Position numbers and translations under genes: made by a program. This document shows, piece after piece, positions 25,449-34,014 of a DNA stretch of 64,000 nucleotides (within the stretch, counting starts at the first letter, position 1; every line of letters starts with the position of its first letter). Source of the stretch: Rubripirellula tenax (GTDB taxonomy: Bacteria; Planctomycetota; Planctomycetia; Pirellulales; Pirellulaceae); contig NZ_SJPW01000005.1 in the NCBI RefSeq assembly GCF_007860125.1, positions 618,065 through 682,064 of the forward strand. Reading direction: 5' to 3'. The notes below the pieces were generated by a model. The model did no database searches and was not told where the DNA came from. It saw only the letters and a list, made by a program, of their open reading frames with translations.

Positions 25449-25891
25449 ACGAAGCCGACTCGCAAACTTTCGATGCCAACACCAAAAAGAAAGCACGTCC
25501 GACCGTCTACGAATCGGCCGTCGATTGGTGGGTCGGGTTGCTGTTGATTCTGGCACCGTTGATGTCGGCTGCGATAGGCGTTTACGCGTGGTGGAACGGC
25601 CAACCCGGTGATGCGATGACGCTGTTCATCGCCGGCGCGGTCTCATCGCTAGTGACGGCGGCCTTCACGGTTCCATGTCGCTACACGGTCCTAGACGATG
25701 CCGTATCGATCCGATGTGGACTGATTTGCTACCAGGTTCCGCTATCCGAAATCGTGTCCGTCGAACGAACGGCATCACTCAAGAGCGGACCCTCGCTATC
25801 GCTCAAACGAGTCGCCATCAAAACGGCCAAGCGAACAATCATCATCTCGCCAAAAGATCGCGACGCATTCATCGCCGACGTGATGGGTTAA
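25445..25891 (+). CDS. Bacterial PH-domain membrane protein
   Basis: Translation probably starts at TTG 25445, seven bases after an AGGAG Shine-Dalgarno sequence and overlapping the stop of the VTT gene by 4 bases (TTGA). The 148-residue product has two membrane helices at about 27-50 and 57-77, and a C-terminal bacterial PH-like domain (YTVLDDAVSIRCGLICYQVPL, SLSLKRVAIKTAKRTIIISP). Such PH-domain proteins are widespread and poorly understood. Coupling to the VTT gene suggests a joint function in membrane lipid handling, which is inference. Its 3' end overlaps the convergent methyltransferase by 4 bases. Confidence 0.83.
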   Translation: MNEADSQTFDANTKKKARPTVYESAVDWWVGLLLILAPLMSAAIGVYAWWNGQPGDAMTLFIAGAVSSLVTAAFTVPCRYTVLDDAVSIRCGLICYQVPLSEIVSVERTASLKSGPSLSLKRVAIKTAKRTIIISPKDRDAFIADVMG

Positions 25892-26718
25892 CCCTCTTTG
25901 CGGAACACGTATTCGTTGCATCCCCATCCGCTGCCGACGGTCTTCAGGTTTTCTAACACGAAGCCTCGGCCGGCCAGCGGAACGATCACGTCTTCGGGTT
26001 TGGCGACTTCGAATGGCATGCCGCCGATCCAATCGACCCAGTCGTGCCATGCCGACATGCCGCGATCCTTCTTCTTGGCATGCCAGTCGGCAAACGGCAG
26101 CGGGTTTTTCAAACGAGCGAATCTTGCCAGCGCGAACTTGAATTCAAACACGCCCGCCACCGCCGTCACCCAAAGCGGTCGCAACAATCGCGGCAACCGG
26201 TGATATGTTTTTTTGATCGCCAACCAGCGTCGACTGCCGCCGCCCTGGTCATTGTAGATCGCGATGAAAAACTTGCCGCCGTCGTCCACTCGCTGGGACG
26301 CTAGCTCGATCGCGTGATTCATTTGGCCGGTGTGATGAAGGACGCCCCAACTGTAAACGACATCGAACACACCCAAGTCGCTCATCAGACTCGCATCCAG
26401 GACGGAACCCTGCTGGACGGACCAGTCACCATCGCCACCGTACCGTCGTTTGAGTTCTTCGGTACATCCAACCGAGTCGGCATCGAAATCGACCGACACG
26501 ACTGACGCACCCATGCGATAGGCGGCAAGCGAAAACAGCCCGCTTCCGCAACCAATGTCCAGAAACCGGCATCCTTCCAGCGAGTCGGCGCCCAGCATTT
26601 CGGTCAGCGAACGGACGGCTTCATCGATCCGATCCTCGTCGAGCGCCTGCAAGAACGCTCGCCAGTTTTCGCCGAACGCGAACCGCGTTTCACCGTCATT
26701 CAATGCCACGTTCGTCAT
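25888..26718 (-). CDS. Class I SAM-dependent methyltransferase
   Basis: The 276-residue protein shows the class I methyltransferase core: motif I FLDIGCGSGLFSLAAYRMGA (about 66-85), motif II SVDFDADSVGC with the acidic ribose ligand, a loop with WSVQQGSVLD, and motif IV VVYSWGVLHHTGQM, similar to small-molecule and ubiquinone/menaquinone-type methyltransferases. A hydrophobic helix around residues 178-200 (RLLRPLWVTAVAGVFEFKF) is unusual and may dock on the membrane. The substrate is unknown. The gene runs convergent to the PH-domain gene. Confidence 0.89.
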   Translation of the reverse strand: MTNVALNDGETRFAFGENWRAFLQALDEDRIDEAVRSLTEMLGADSLEGCRFLDIGCGSGLFSLAAYRMGASVVSVDFDADSVGCTEELKRRYGGDGDWSVQQGSVLDASLMSDLGVFDVVYSWGVLHHTGQMNHAIELASQRVDDGGKFFIAIYNDQGGGSRRWLAIKKTYHRLPRLLRPLWVTAVAGVFEFKFALARFARLKNPLPFADWHAKKKDRGMSAWHDWVDWIGGMPFEVAKPEDVIVPLAGRGFVLENLKTVGSGWGCNEYVFRKEG

Positions 26719-26781
26719 TCGATTGCCGGGTGGGAATCGTCAAATAACACAATCATCGGAAATCTCGGATTGTCATGATAG

Positions 26782-26811
26782 TTGCTACAAGGAAGCGAGG
26801 TCGCCTATAAA
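26782..26811 (+). promoter_or_regulatory. Candidate sigma-70-type promoter for the NHL-repeat gene
   Basis: TTGCTA (26782-26787) and TATAAA (26806-26811) are separated by 18 bases in the divergent spacer between the methyltransferase and the NHL gene. The start codon lies 46 bases further on. The -10 box is near consensus and the -35 box is moderate; recognition by the planctomycete housekeeping sigma factor is assumed. Confidence 0.4.
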
Positions 26812-26857
26812 GTGACGTCCGCCCTCCCCTGCCCTCTCATAGCTGTGAAAAATCGCC

Positions 26858-27943
26858 ATGGCCGCCAAATCACCTCGACGACGTTTCCTGAAAACTGCCG
26901 CAATTGCCACCATTTGCGCCCCCGCCATTCTGACGGCCAAACGCTCGGCCGCTCAAGACGTGATCGGTGACGGCGATTATAAGTTCAAATGCGAACACAT
27001 GTTTCCGCAACTGCCCGATCGCTACTCGTGGCAAATCACCCACAATGTCACGGTCGATCCTGACAACAATTTGTATGTGATTCACGAAGGCGACGCCAAA
27101 AAAGCAGACCATCCGTCCATTTTCGTATTTGATTCCGAAGGCCAGTTCATCCGCGCGTTCGGCGAGCAATTTCAGGGCGGCGGTCACGGGTTGGAGATTC
27201 GTGTCGAGAACGGCACTCCGTTTCTTTACGTCTCGGGTTACCAACAAGTCAAATCGATTGCCAAGTTAACATTGTCGGGCGAGACCGTCTGGCAAAGTTT
27301 CGCTCCGATGAAATCGGGTGCCTACGCACCGGGCGAGGCAAGCGACCCGAAACGGATTTGGGGACGCGATCGTTTCATGCCCACCAATTTTGCGTTCTTG
27401 CCGGACAACGGATTCTTACTAGCCGACGGCTACGGATCCTTCAAAATCCATCGCTACGATGCGGAAGGATCTTGGGTCTCTTGCTTCGGCGGCGAAGGCA
27501 AAGGCAAGGGTACATTCAATACACCGCACGGCATCTGGATCGACGCTCGCACAGGCGGGGATGCCGAAATCGTCGTCGCCGATCGCGCCAACAACACGCT
27601 ACAGTGCTTCACGATGGAAGGTGAGTACAAAAAAACGGTCACCGGGTTCGGGTTGCCTGCCAACATCGATACCAACGAAAAACTGATGCTCGTGCCCGAG
27701 TTGGTTGCGAGAGTTTCGCTGCTTGATCGCAACCACAACACGGTGGCCACGATCGGCGACGACAGCGAGCGGATTTTAGCGTCGCAAAAAGCGAATAAGG
27801 GACACGTGATCCGGACGGATGAAAGCAAGTGGGAACAAGGAAAGTTCGTCCACCCACACGATGCTTGCTTCGACAAGGAAGACAATATCTATGTCGCCGA
27901 ATGGGTCGCTACCGGCCGCGTTACGAAGCTGACTCGCGTTTAG
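26858..27943 (+). CDS. Tat-exported NHL-repeat six-bladed propeller protein
   Basis: The 361-residue protein has a Tat signal (SPRRRFLKTAAIATICAPAI), then repeated NHL-type blades such as VTVDPDNNLYVIHEGDAKK, FAFLPDNGFLLADGYGSF, GTFNTPHGIWIDARTGGDAE and FVHPHDACFDKEDNIYVAEW. NHL propellers bind partners or act as lyases/peptidylglycine-type enzymes; no catalytic set was identified here. Export through the twin-arginine pathway implies folding in the cytoplasm. The gene is monocistronic in appearance, between a divergent methyltransferase and a convergent DMT transporter. Confidence 0.88.
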   Translation: MAAKSPRRRFLKTAAIATICAPAILTAKRSAAQDVIGDGDYKFKCEHMFPQLPDRYSWQITHNVTVDPDNNLYVIHEGDAKKADHPSIFVFDSEGQFIRAFGEQFQGGGHGLEIRVENGTPFLYVSGYQQVKSIAKLTLSGETVWQSFAPMKSGAYAPGEASDPKRIWGRDRFMPTNFAFLPDNGFLLADGYGSFKIHRYDAEGSWVSCFGGEGKGKGTFNTPHGIWIDARTGGDAEIVVADRANNTLQCFTMEGEYKKTVTGFGLPANIDTNEKLMLVPELVARVSLLDRNHNTVATIGDDSERILASQKANKGHVIRTDESKWEQGKFVHPHDACFDKEDNIYVAEWVATGRVTKLTRV

Positions 27944-27972
27944 GATGATTTCGTGCAAACGGTTGACGTGCA

Positions 27973-28914
27973 TTACCACCGCCGACCATGCATCAGAATC
28001 AACAGCCCTGCGAATGTCATCGCAATGCCGGATACCAACGGCCATGTGACGGGTTCTGCGAACAGCATCACACCGGCAACGGCGGCCATCGCGACTTGCG
28101 AAGCGTTGATCAAGTTAACGGCGACAACGGGCAAGGCTTTTAACGAATATGACAGCGCCACAAACGCTAGAAAGTTGAACAATCCACCCGCGCCCATCAT
28201 TGCCCACTGAGTGCTGTTGAGCGCGGCGATTGGATCGGTCCCGCTTTGCATCAATGTAAACGACCAAAGCGAAACGGTGCCGACCGCTCCACTTAGGAAC
28301 ATTGTCATTGGCGCCGACACGCCGCTATGCAGTGTCTTACGCATCACAACACCAAACAAAGAATAGGCTGCGCCGGACGCAGCCGCGCACAATCCGCCCA
28401 CCCAAATTGGAAGTTCCGACGCGGACGTGTTCGGCTTGACCGTCGATGTCGGTAGCGATAACACGACGACGGCGGCGATCAAAGTCACCATCGCGATGAT
28501 GGTCGGTGTGCGAACGGGTTCGCGCAAAATCAAGCGTCCTAGTACCGCTCCACCGATGATCAGTACACCCAAGGTGATCGGCACCGACGCGGCCAAGCCG
28601 ATCACGCCCAAGGCGATTTGAAACGCCGCGTTTCCAACAAATTGGCCCAACAGGGCGACCAGCATGAAACGTGGAATCATTCGCCCGCTGGTGATGATCG
28701 GTTGACCGCGAAACGACATCCACACCAATACGGGAGCCAAAAAAAGAACCGTCGGCGCGGCCTTCACGGCGGACACCAAAAATGGATCCAAATCGACGCA
28801 TCCGCGCAGCGCGACATTGGCGGCGGTATACAAGAACGCCGCAGAAATTCCGCAGATGCCGCCGACCAGCAAACTGTTCGATGGTGGAGGTTGGGGCGAT
28901 TGTTCGCCACTCAT
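27973..28914 (-). CDS. EamA/DMT-family membrane transporter
   Basis: The open frame reaches 29124 through the PP2C gene, but the ATG at 28914 (MSGEQSPQPPP) begins the true protein of 313 residues, 7 bases after the PP2C stop. It has about ten hydrophobic helices arranged as two EamA repeats (for example GICGISAAFLYTAANVALRG and IWVGGLCAAASGAAYSLFGV) and a GLLIL tail. The family exports metabolites or amino acids; the substrate is unknown. The adjacency to PP2C on the same strand indicates a two-gene transcript. Confidence 0.87.
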   Translation of the reverse strand: MSGEQSPQPPPSNSLLVGGICGISAAFLYTAANVALRGCVDLDPFLVSAVKAAPTVLFLAPVLVWMSFRGQPIITSGRMIPRFMLVALLGQFVGNAAFQIALGVIGLAASVPITLGVLIIGGAVLGRLILREPVRTPTIIAMVTLIAAVVVLSLPTSTVKPNTSASELPIWVGGLCAAASGAAYSLFGVVMRKTLHSGVSAPMTMFLSGAVGTVSLWSFTLMQSGTDPIAALNSTQWAMMGAGGLFNFLAFVALSYSLKALPVVAVNLINASQVAMAAVAGVMLFAEPVTWPLVSGIAMTFAGLLILMHGRRW

Positions 28915-28921
28915 AAGGCGA

Positions 28922-29938
28922 TCAACCGGGCCACGTGTCGGCAAGCGGATCGACATCGCCAGGCTTGGGTTTCGTGCCCTCGGTTGTTGTCGACGAATCG
29001 AAACTGGCCGTATCTCTGCCCGGAATCGTGGTATCGTAGAAGTCGACCCAAGTCGATTTGCCCAAGTCCTCAAAGGCCGGCGACGAAACGACAACGGTAA
29101 TATTGTCTTCTCCACCCGCTTCATTGGCCAATTCGATCAGCCGGCGACACGCGTCTTGCGGATTATCGTTTTCACTGACGACTTGGGCCAACGCATCCGA
29201 ACGTACATAGCGGTGCAGCCCATCGCTGCACAGGACAATTTTGTCGCCCGGTTCTAAGTCGACCCGCTTCACTTCCGCGATCAAGTCGCCACTGGTCCGT
29301 CCGCCCAAGACGTTCCACAATACGTTGCTGTATTTGCTAGTGGCTTCGTCTTCGGGTTTCAGTCCACCGGCATCGACCATCTGCCTCGCGATCGTGTGGT
29401 CGGTCGTCAACGGATCAGCGACTCCGTTTCGAATCAGATAGCATCGGCTGTCACCAGCATGAACGACGTAAAGTTGCGGCCAAATCAGATAGGCCATCGT
29501 CAACGTGGTTCCCATCCCGCGTTGGTCTTCGAAACGCGTTGATTCCAACAGAATGCGAGTATGTGCGTCTTTGAGCAAGTCTTGCAAATCGGCGATGAAC
29601 GCTTCTTCTTTTTCGGTCTCGCTTTGGAAGTGCCAGTGAACACTGCTCAACAGACGGCGGACCAAATGTTCGATCGCTAACTGACTCGCTTTCTCACCCG
29701 CCGCGTGGCCCCCCATTCCGTCAGCGACTAACAGCACTTCGCCCTGGACCGATCCGAACACTCGCTTCTCCATTCCCAAGCTGTTGGAACCGACACGCAT
29801 CGACTTGTTCAGTTGGGCGATCAGAAACTGATCTTGGTTGGTTTCTCGAACGCGTCCGCAGTCTGTCGCTCCGCTAGCGCTTAGCTCCTCTTCACCCGAA
29901 AAGAAACCGGCATCACCGCTATCGGATGGATTGTTCAA
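28922..29938 (-). CDS. PP2C-family serine/threonine phosphatase
   Basis: The 338-residue protein is a PPM/PP2C metal-dependent phosphatase: GRVRETNQDQF (Asp36), EVLLVADGMGGHAAGE (Asp73-Gly74), VVHAGDSRCYLIRNG, LCSDGLHRYV and a final GGEDNITVVV with the last metal ligand Asp. The start is TTG at 29938, supported by a strong GAGGA Shine-Dalgarno 5 bases upstream; no in-frame ATG precedes the domain. A Pro/Thr/Asp-rich tail of about 40 residues follows the domain. It should oppose Ser/Thr kinases, which planctomycetes possess in number; no kinase is adjacent. Confidence 0.93.
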   Translation of the reverse strand: MNNPSDSGDAGFFSGEEELSASGATDCGRVRETNQDQFLIAQLNKSMRVGSNSLGMEKRVFGSVQGEVLLVADGMGGHAAGEKASQLAIEHLVRRLLSSVHWHFQSETEKEEAFIADLQDLLKDAHTRILLESTRFEDQRGMGTTLTMAYLIWPQLYVVHAGDSRCYLIRNGVADPLTTDHTIARQMVDAGGLKPEDEATSKYSNVLWNVLGGRTSGDLIAEVKRVDLEPGDKIVLCSDGLHRYVRSDALAQVVSENDNPQDACRRLIELANEAGGEDNITVVVSSPAFEDLGKSTWVDFYDTTIPGRDTASFDSSTTTEGTKPKPGDVDPLADTWPG

Positions 29939-30111
29939 CGTTTTCCTCGTTTGGCCGGCGTGGAATAAAGCGGCGGATGCGAAACGCCGATCGGCGGGAT
30001 TTGGTGATTCGGGACGCAGCCATCTGGCAAGTAAAGCGATTCAGGTCATTGTCCTGTGTCAGGAAGCCCACGGCAACCGTCGGGGGGAAGATCGTCGGCT
30101 TTCTTATGAGA

Positions 30112-31260
30112 TCAAATTCGCGAAACGTATTGCCCACTCAATCTACGTATCAGTCGTCGCATCTCTAGAACGCTGATGATGGCAATCACGCGTTGGGCGG
30201 GCAATTCGCACGTTTCAATGACGCGATCGATGGGAGTGCTTTCCGATTCGATGGCGTCCAGAACCTTCCGTTCGAGTTCATTCAGTTGCAGTTCCGCGAC
30301 ATTTCGGATCTCGGATCCATCGGTCGTCTGCACAGGCGCCCGCATCGGACCGAGTTCTTCCAGGATATCGTCCACCGTCTGGACCAACTTGGCTCCGTCG
30401 CGAATCAATTGATTGCAGCCTCTTGATGCGCGGCTGGTGACGGGGCCGGGAACCGCCAAAACTTCACGATTCTGCTCCATGGCAATTCGGGCCGTGATCA
30501 ACGCTCCCGAACGATCGGGCGCTTCGATGACCAAGGTCGCCAAGGATAGACCCGCGATGATGCGATTTCGCTGAGGAAACATGCCTGCGCGAGGTTTCGC
30601 GTAAGGCGGATACTCGCTGATGACGGCCCCGTGTGCCGCGATGGCTTTGGAAAGTCCCTCATGTTCGCTGGGATAGATTTCGCCGTGACCGCTGCCCAAC
30701 ACCGCGATCGTACGGCCACCGCCGGCCATGGCGCCTTCGTGTGCCGCAGCGTCGATCCCACGGGCCATGCCGCTGATGACCGTCACACCGGCTCGGGCTA
30801 GCGAATAAGCAAGGTGTTCCGCTTGCTTCAAGCCATAGGTGGTCGCGTGACGCGTCCCGACGATCGCGACCGCGATTTCGTCCTCGGCCACCGCATCGCC
30901 GTGAACAAAAAGTATCGGTGGCGCATCGGGCAGATCTGCCAGCAATCGCGGATACGATTCGTGATCATCGCAAACGATGTCGACGCGTTCGCGAGCGCAC
31001 CAGTTCACGATCGACCGAACGTCAACCAAGTCATCCGCCGATCGGATCGACTGAATCACTTTCGGTCCCACACCATGAACGGATGCGAGTTGGTGGTCGG
31101 GGGCGGCTAAAACCGATGCAGGATCGCCGAAACACTCGAGCAACAAAGACAACGTTCGCGGTCCGATGCCCGGCAACATGGCGAGTCGAAGAGTGTCGGC
31201 GGTTGCGGACGAAATTTCGCGGCGCTGCGCTGTCGACGTTCCATCGTTGAGTCCGGCCAT
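30112..31260 (-). CDS. dprA: DNA-processing protein
   Basis: The 382-residue protein is DprA/Smf, which loads RecA on incoming single-stranded DNA in natural transformation. An N-terminal helix-hairpin-helix region (LAMLPGIGPRTLSLLLECFG and a second HGVGPKVIQSI) precedes the Rossmann core with AIVGTRHATTYG, VISGMARGIDAAAHEGAM, TIAVLGSGHGEIYPSEHEGL, GMFPQRNRIIAGLSLATLVIEA and SRGCNQLIRDGAKLV. The C-terminal ~70 residues form a winged-helix-like DML1 domain. AAAGGA precedes the ATG. Together with comF and comM in this window it points to possible competence genes dispersed on the chromosome. Confidence 0.95.
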   Translation of the reverse strand: MAGLNDGTSTAQRREISSATADTLRLAMLPGIGPRTLSLLLECFGDPASVLAAPDHQLASVHGVGPKVIQSIRSADDLVDVRSIVNWCARERVDIVCDDHESYPRLLADLPDAPPILFVHGDAVAEDEIAVAIVGTRHATTYGLKQAEHLAYSLARAGVTVISGMARGIDAAAHEGAMAGGGRTIAVLGSGHGEIYPSEHEGLSKAIAAHGAVISEYPPYAKPRAGMFPQRNRIIAGLSLATLVIEAPDRSGALITARIAMEQNREVLAVPGPVTSRASRGCNQLIRDGAKLVQTVDDILEELGPMRAPVQTTDGSEIRNVAELQLNELERKVLDAIESESTPIDRVIETCELPAQRVIAIISVLEMRRLIRRLSGQYVSRI

Positions 31261-31589
31261 CGCAAGTCCTTTGTGTCACACGGTTGATTTGGTGTGGACG
31301 AAATTTTAACGCCTTTGGTGTTGCGAAGTGTGCGAACTCGCGAAACTTTTCGGGATGTCGAATTCCTGTCACGGCGTGCCTGGCAGCCTGTTGAAAAAGG
31401 GGTCTGACCCTTTGGAGACGTTGCTGAAACATTGTGAATTCGAAACGTCGGAGAGGGGCAGACCCCTTTTTCAACAGGCTGCTGGGCCACAATCGGGGCG
31501 GCATTCAGCACCAAATCTAACAGTGGTTCTCCACTGCGACCCTGATCGCTTAGTCTGGGCGATCACGACCTACACCGCAGGATACAAGC
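31261..31589. other. Divergent intergenic region with palindromic element
   Basis: This 329-base spacer separates dprA and an acyltransferase gene, which are transcribed away from each other. The main structure is the palindrome at 31383-31482. No convincing gene is seen; several short frames across it are interrupted by the palindrome or lack start signals. Both divergent promoters must lie here, but no confident boxes were picked. Confidence 0.6.
31383..31482. repeat. Long inverted repeat element (24-base arms)
   Basis: A perfect 24-base inverted repeat (left arm 31383-31406, right arm 31459-31482; arm sequence begins GCAGCCTGTTGAAAAAGGGG) surrounds a 52-base centre that itself holds GACGTT...AACGTC. 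The transcript could fold into a long hairpin. It lies between two divergent starts and so is not a terminator of either gene. A similar GCCTGTTGAAAAAGG sequence occurs at 62911-62925, which suggests a dispersed palindromic repeat, perhaps MITE- or REP-like. Confidence 0.85.
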
Positions 31590-32399
31590 ATGCCCCGCTC
31601 GAACGATGCCGACGATCGTCACGAATTGATTTCGTATACCGATGACATCTATCGAACGGCCGAGGGTTCATCGCATCCCTTACGACGTTTGTTTCCGACG
31701 CTCGACTTTTATCGCCAATTCGGTTGGAACGTGTATCAATCCAGTCGTCAGGCACGCGCCGGGGTCTACGACGAACAGCAGTGGAGCCGGACCAGCCACA
31801 TGGTGCTAAAGTCGCTCGAGTCCGTTGGCGTTCGCATCGAGATTCAAGGCGTTCAAAACATTCGTTCGCTGGACTCGCCTTGCGTCTTTGTCGGCAATCA
31901 CATGAGCATGTTGGAAACGATCGTATTGCCCGCGATCATTCAACCGGTTCACAACGTCACCTTTGTGACCAAGCAAAGTCTGTTGGACTATCCCGTTTTT
32001 CGACACATTTTGCGGTCACGAAATCCAGTAGCCGTATCGCGAAACAATCCTCGTGAAGACTTCAAGGTCGTCATGACAGAGGGAAAAGATCGCCTCGATC
32101 GGGGAATCTCCATCGTCGTGTTTCCTCAAACCACACGAAGCGCGACGTTCGATCCGGCGCAATTCAACACCATCGGCATCAAACTGGCTTCGCGAGCCGG
32201 TGTGCCCGTCATCCCGATCGCCTTGCAAACCGACGCCTGGGGGAACGGACGTCGCTTGAAAGATTTTGGTCGCATCGACGCGACCAAAGTCGTCCGCTTC
32301 GCGTTCGGACCACCCATTTCGGTCACCGGACGTGGCGAACAGCAACACCAACAAGTCATCGATTTTATCGAAAGCAAACTGGCCCAGTGGTCTCGATAG
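31590..32399 (+). CDS. Lysophospholipid acyltransferase (PlsC-like) with altered motifs
   Basis: The 269-residue protein has the 1-acyl-glycerol-3-phosphate acyltransferase fold: VFVGNHMSMLETIVLPAIIQ (about 99-118) aligns with the NHxxxxD motif, but the acid is Glu109 in place of Asp; block II VSRNNPRED, and VVFPQTTRSATFDP aligns with the FPEGTRS motif. It therefore probably acylates lysophosphatidate or a related lipid, in phospholipid synthesis or remodelling. The changes in both motifs may mark a subfamily. It is cytoplasmic or peripheral; no clear signal peptide is present. The gene is followed by a short convergent spacer. Confidence 0.85.
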   Translation: MPRSNDADDRHELISYTDDIYRTAEGSSHPLRRLFPTLDFYRQFGWNVYQSSRQARAGVYDEQQWSRTSHMVLKSLESVGVRIEIQGVQNIRSLDSPCVFVGNHMSMLETIVLPAIIQPVHNVTFVTKQSLLDYPVFRHILRSRNPVAVSRNNPREDFKVVMTEGKDRLDRGISIVVFPQTTRSATFDPAQFNTIGIKLASRAGVPVIPIALQTDAWGNGRRLKDFGRIDATKVVRFAFGPPISVTGRGEQQHQQVIDFIESKLAQWSR

Positions 32400-32485
32400 G
32401 TCGTCATCCGAATCCGGTTACAAGTGACTGTAACTGTGACTCGGATCGGCAACGCAGCGCAGCGATCAATAGCAATGATGCCATG

Positions 32486-33814
32486 TCAGCGTTCTTCACC
32501 CAGCCGATCGAGGATCGTTTGCCAAACCGGGTTCCGACTGCCATTGGCCATCGGAGCGATCAATTCGCTGTGGGCCAGCGGGACTTCGACGTGATCTTTG
32601 ACACCGGGTATCCAAGCGTTTGAAACCGAAACGGCGCCATCGCCCTTTCCCTCGATCCATTCATCCGTCTCTTGAATCAGCGGTAATATGCGGGGGCGAA
32701 TCAAACGAGTGAAACTTCCGTCTTGGTCGAGCTGTCTCAACATCGATCGGAGCTCTTGAGAGTCTTCCGCACTGACCGGGCATCGAGTCCCCGCGATGCA
32801 CGTGTATTGAACGTCGCTTCGCCGAGGCCACGCGTTCATGTTCGCCAACGCGGGCGATCCGGGTTCTAAATCGCGAATGCCGGGGCTGGAGGGTAAATGC
32901 AACAGCAGATTGACACAGTCTTGTGGCTGAAGGCTTCCCTCCGTCACCAAGTCAATCAACGGCGGCATCGTCGCCAACGTGGAACCTCCGTGAGGCGTGG
33001 CGATCGTGATCAATCGAACGATGTGCCGATCCGCCAACTTGGGATCTTCGGCCCATTGCCGCGTCACCAACCCACCCATCGAATGACCGATCAACGCAAG
33101 CGACGGTGTTCGCACTTGAGATCGAAAAAACGCCTTGCACTGATCGGCTGCCATCGCGGCGGTGTCAGCGATCGAACGGCGGTCGTCATAGGAAACGGTC
33201 GCTGTCGCGTAACCAGCTCGACGCAATTCGTCTCGCAGTGGCGAGAAGACATGCGGACCACTCTTCAGTCCATGGAAACAAACCACCAACGGCTTCGTCA
33301 GAGTTTGTGCTTCCCAGTTTTCATCGACCGTCAACGTCACGGGCGCCGGTCCCCGAATCGCCCGACCGTCGCTTTCGATCTTTGTGGCTTCGTCGGCAAT
33401 TCTCAATCGCAATTTGATCGAGGGCTCTCCTTTGGCGTCGACATCCATCAAGATCGATCCGCGTTGGCCCAGCATCAAGTTGACGCCCATCAAAACCAAC
33501 TGCACACCGCCGTCGGACAAGTTCATCTCGCCATCGGGAAGCAGGCCGCGGACCGATTCTTTGTCCAGTTGAATCGCATCGGCCATCGCGTCGGCGACGT
33601 CGCCCCATCGTACCCGTCCATCGACCGACGGCACCGCCACCTCCAACCATTCATTCGAAACGGTTTGGCCGCTGGCACTCGAACCGACCGAGACGCCACC
33701 GATCAATATCGTCAAGGCAAGGAACACCCATCGATTTCTACTCTCGCGACGGTTGGGGATGGGACCATCGGGAACCAAGGCGACGCCCGGAAAAACGGAG
33801 GCTGAAAAAGGCAT
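32486..33814 (-). CDS. Exported alpha/beta-hydrolase (lipase/esterase-like)
   Basis: The 442-residue protein has an N-terminal hydrophobic segment (WVFLALTILIGGVSVGSSASG) after about 28 polar residues, so it is probably secreted or membrane-anchored. About 150 residues of beta-type sequence precede the hydrolase domain, in which LVVCFHGLKSGPHVF (oxyanion region), ALIGHSMGGLVTRQW (nucleophile Ser in GHSMG) and a terminal HSELIAP (candidate His) suggest a Ser-Asp-His triad. The fold resembles PGAP1-like and triacylglycerol lipases. It is convergent with the acyltransferase gene, which is suggestive of lipid turnover but unproven. Confidence 0.85.
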   Translation of the reverse strand: MPFSASVFPGVALVPDGPIPNRRESRNRWVFLALTILIGGVSVGSSASGQTVSNEWLEVAVPSVDGRVRWGDVADAMADAIQLDKESVRGLLPDGEMNLSDGGVQLVLMGVNLMLGQRGSILMDVDAKGEPSIKLRLRIADEATKIESDGRAIRGPAPVTLTVDENWEAQTLTKPLVVCFHGLKSGPHVFSPLRDELRRAGYATATVSYDDRRSIADTAAMAADQCKAFFRSQVRTPSLALIGHSMGGLVTRQWAEDPKLADRHIVRLITIATPHGGSTLATMPPLIDLVTEGSLQPQDCVNLLLHLPSSPGIRDLEPGSPALANMNAWPRRSDVQYTCIAGTRCPVSAEDSQELRSMLRQLDQDGSFTRLIRPRILPLIQETDEWIEGKGDGAVSVSNAWIPGVKDHVEVPLAHSELIAPMANGSRNPVWQTILDRLGEER

Positions 33815-34014
33815 CGTTCACTCGAATGGCAAAACTGAAACAGGAGGCTCACTAAAACGTTAGGCATTTCCGACCGACGTGTCCAATCACTTCGTATCCT
33901 GGTTGCGACGAGACATCGGCCCTGTCACCATCGGTGGTCAAAGGACGAGCACTCTATAACGAGTAATCCACACCAAGAAATCTACAAAGAGCACTCCAAC
34001 GCGGGCGAAACCTC

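Noticed and set aside
32417-32434. Hairpin GTTACA/TGTAAC between acyltransferase and lipase genes
   Set aside because: Six base pairs with no U-tract are too weak to call a terminator.
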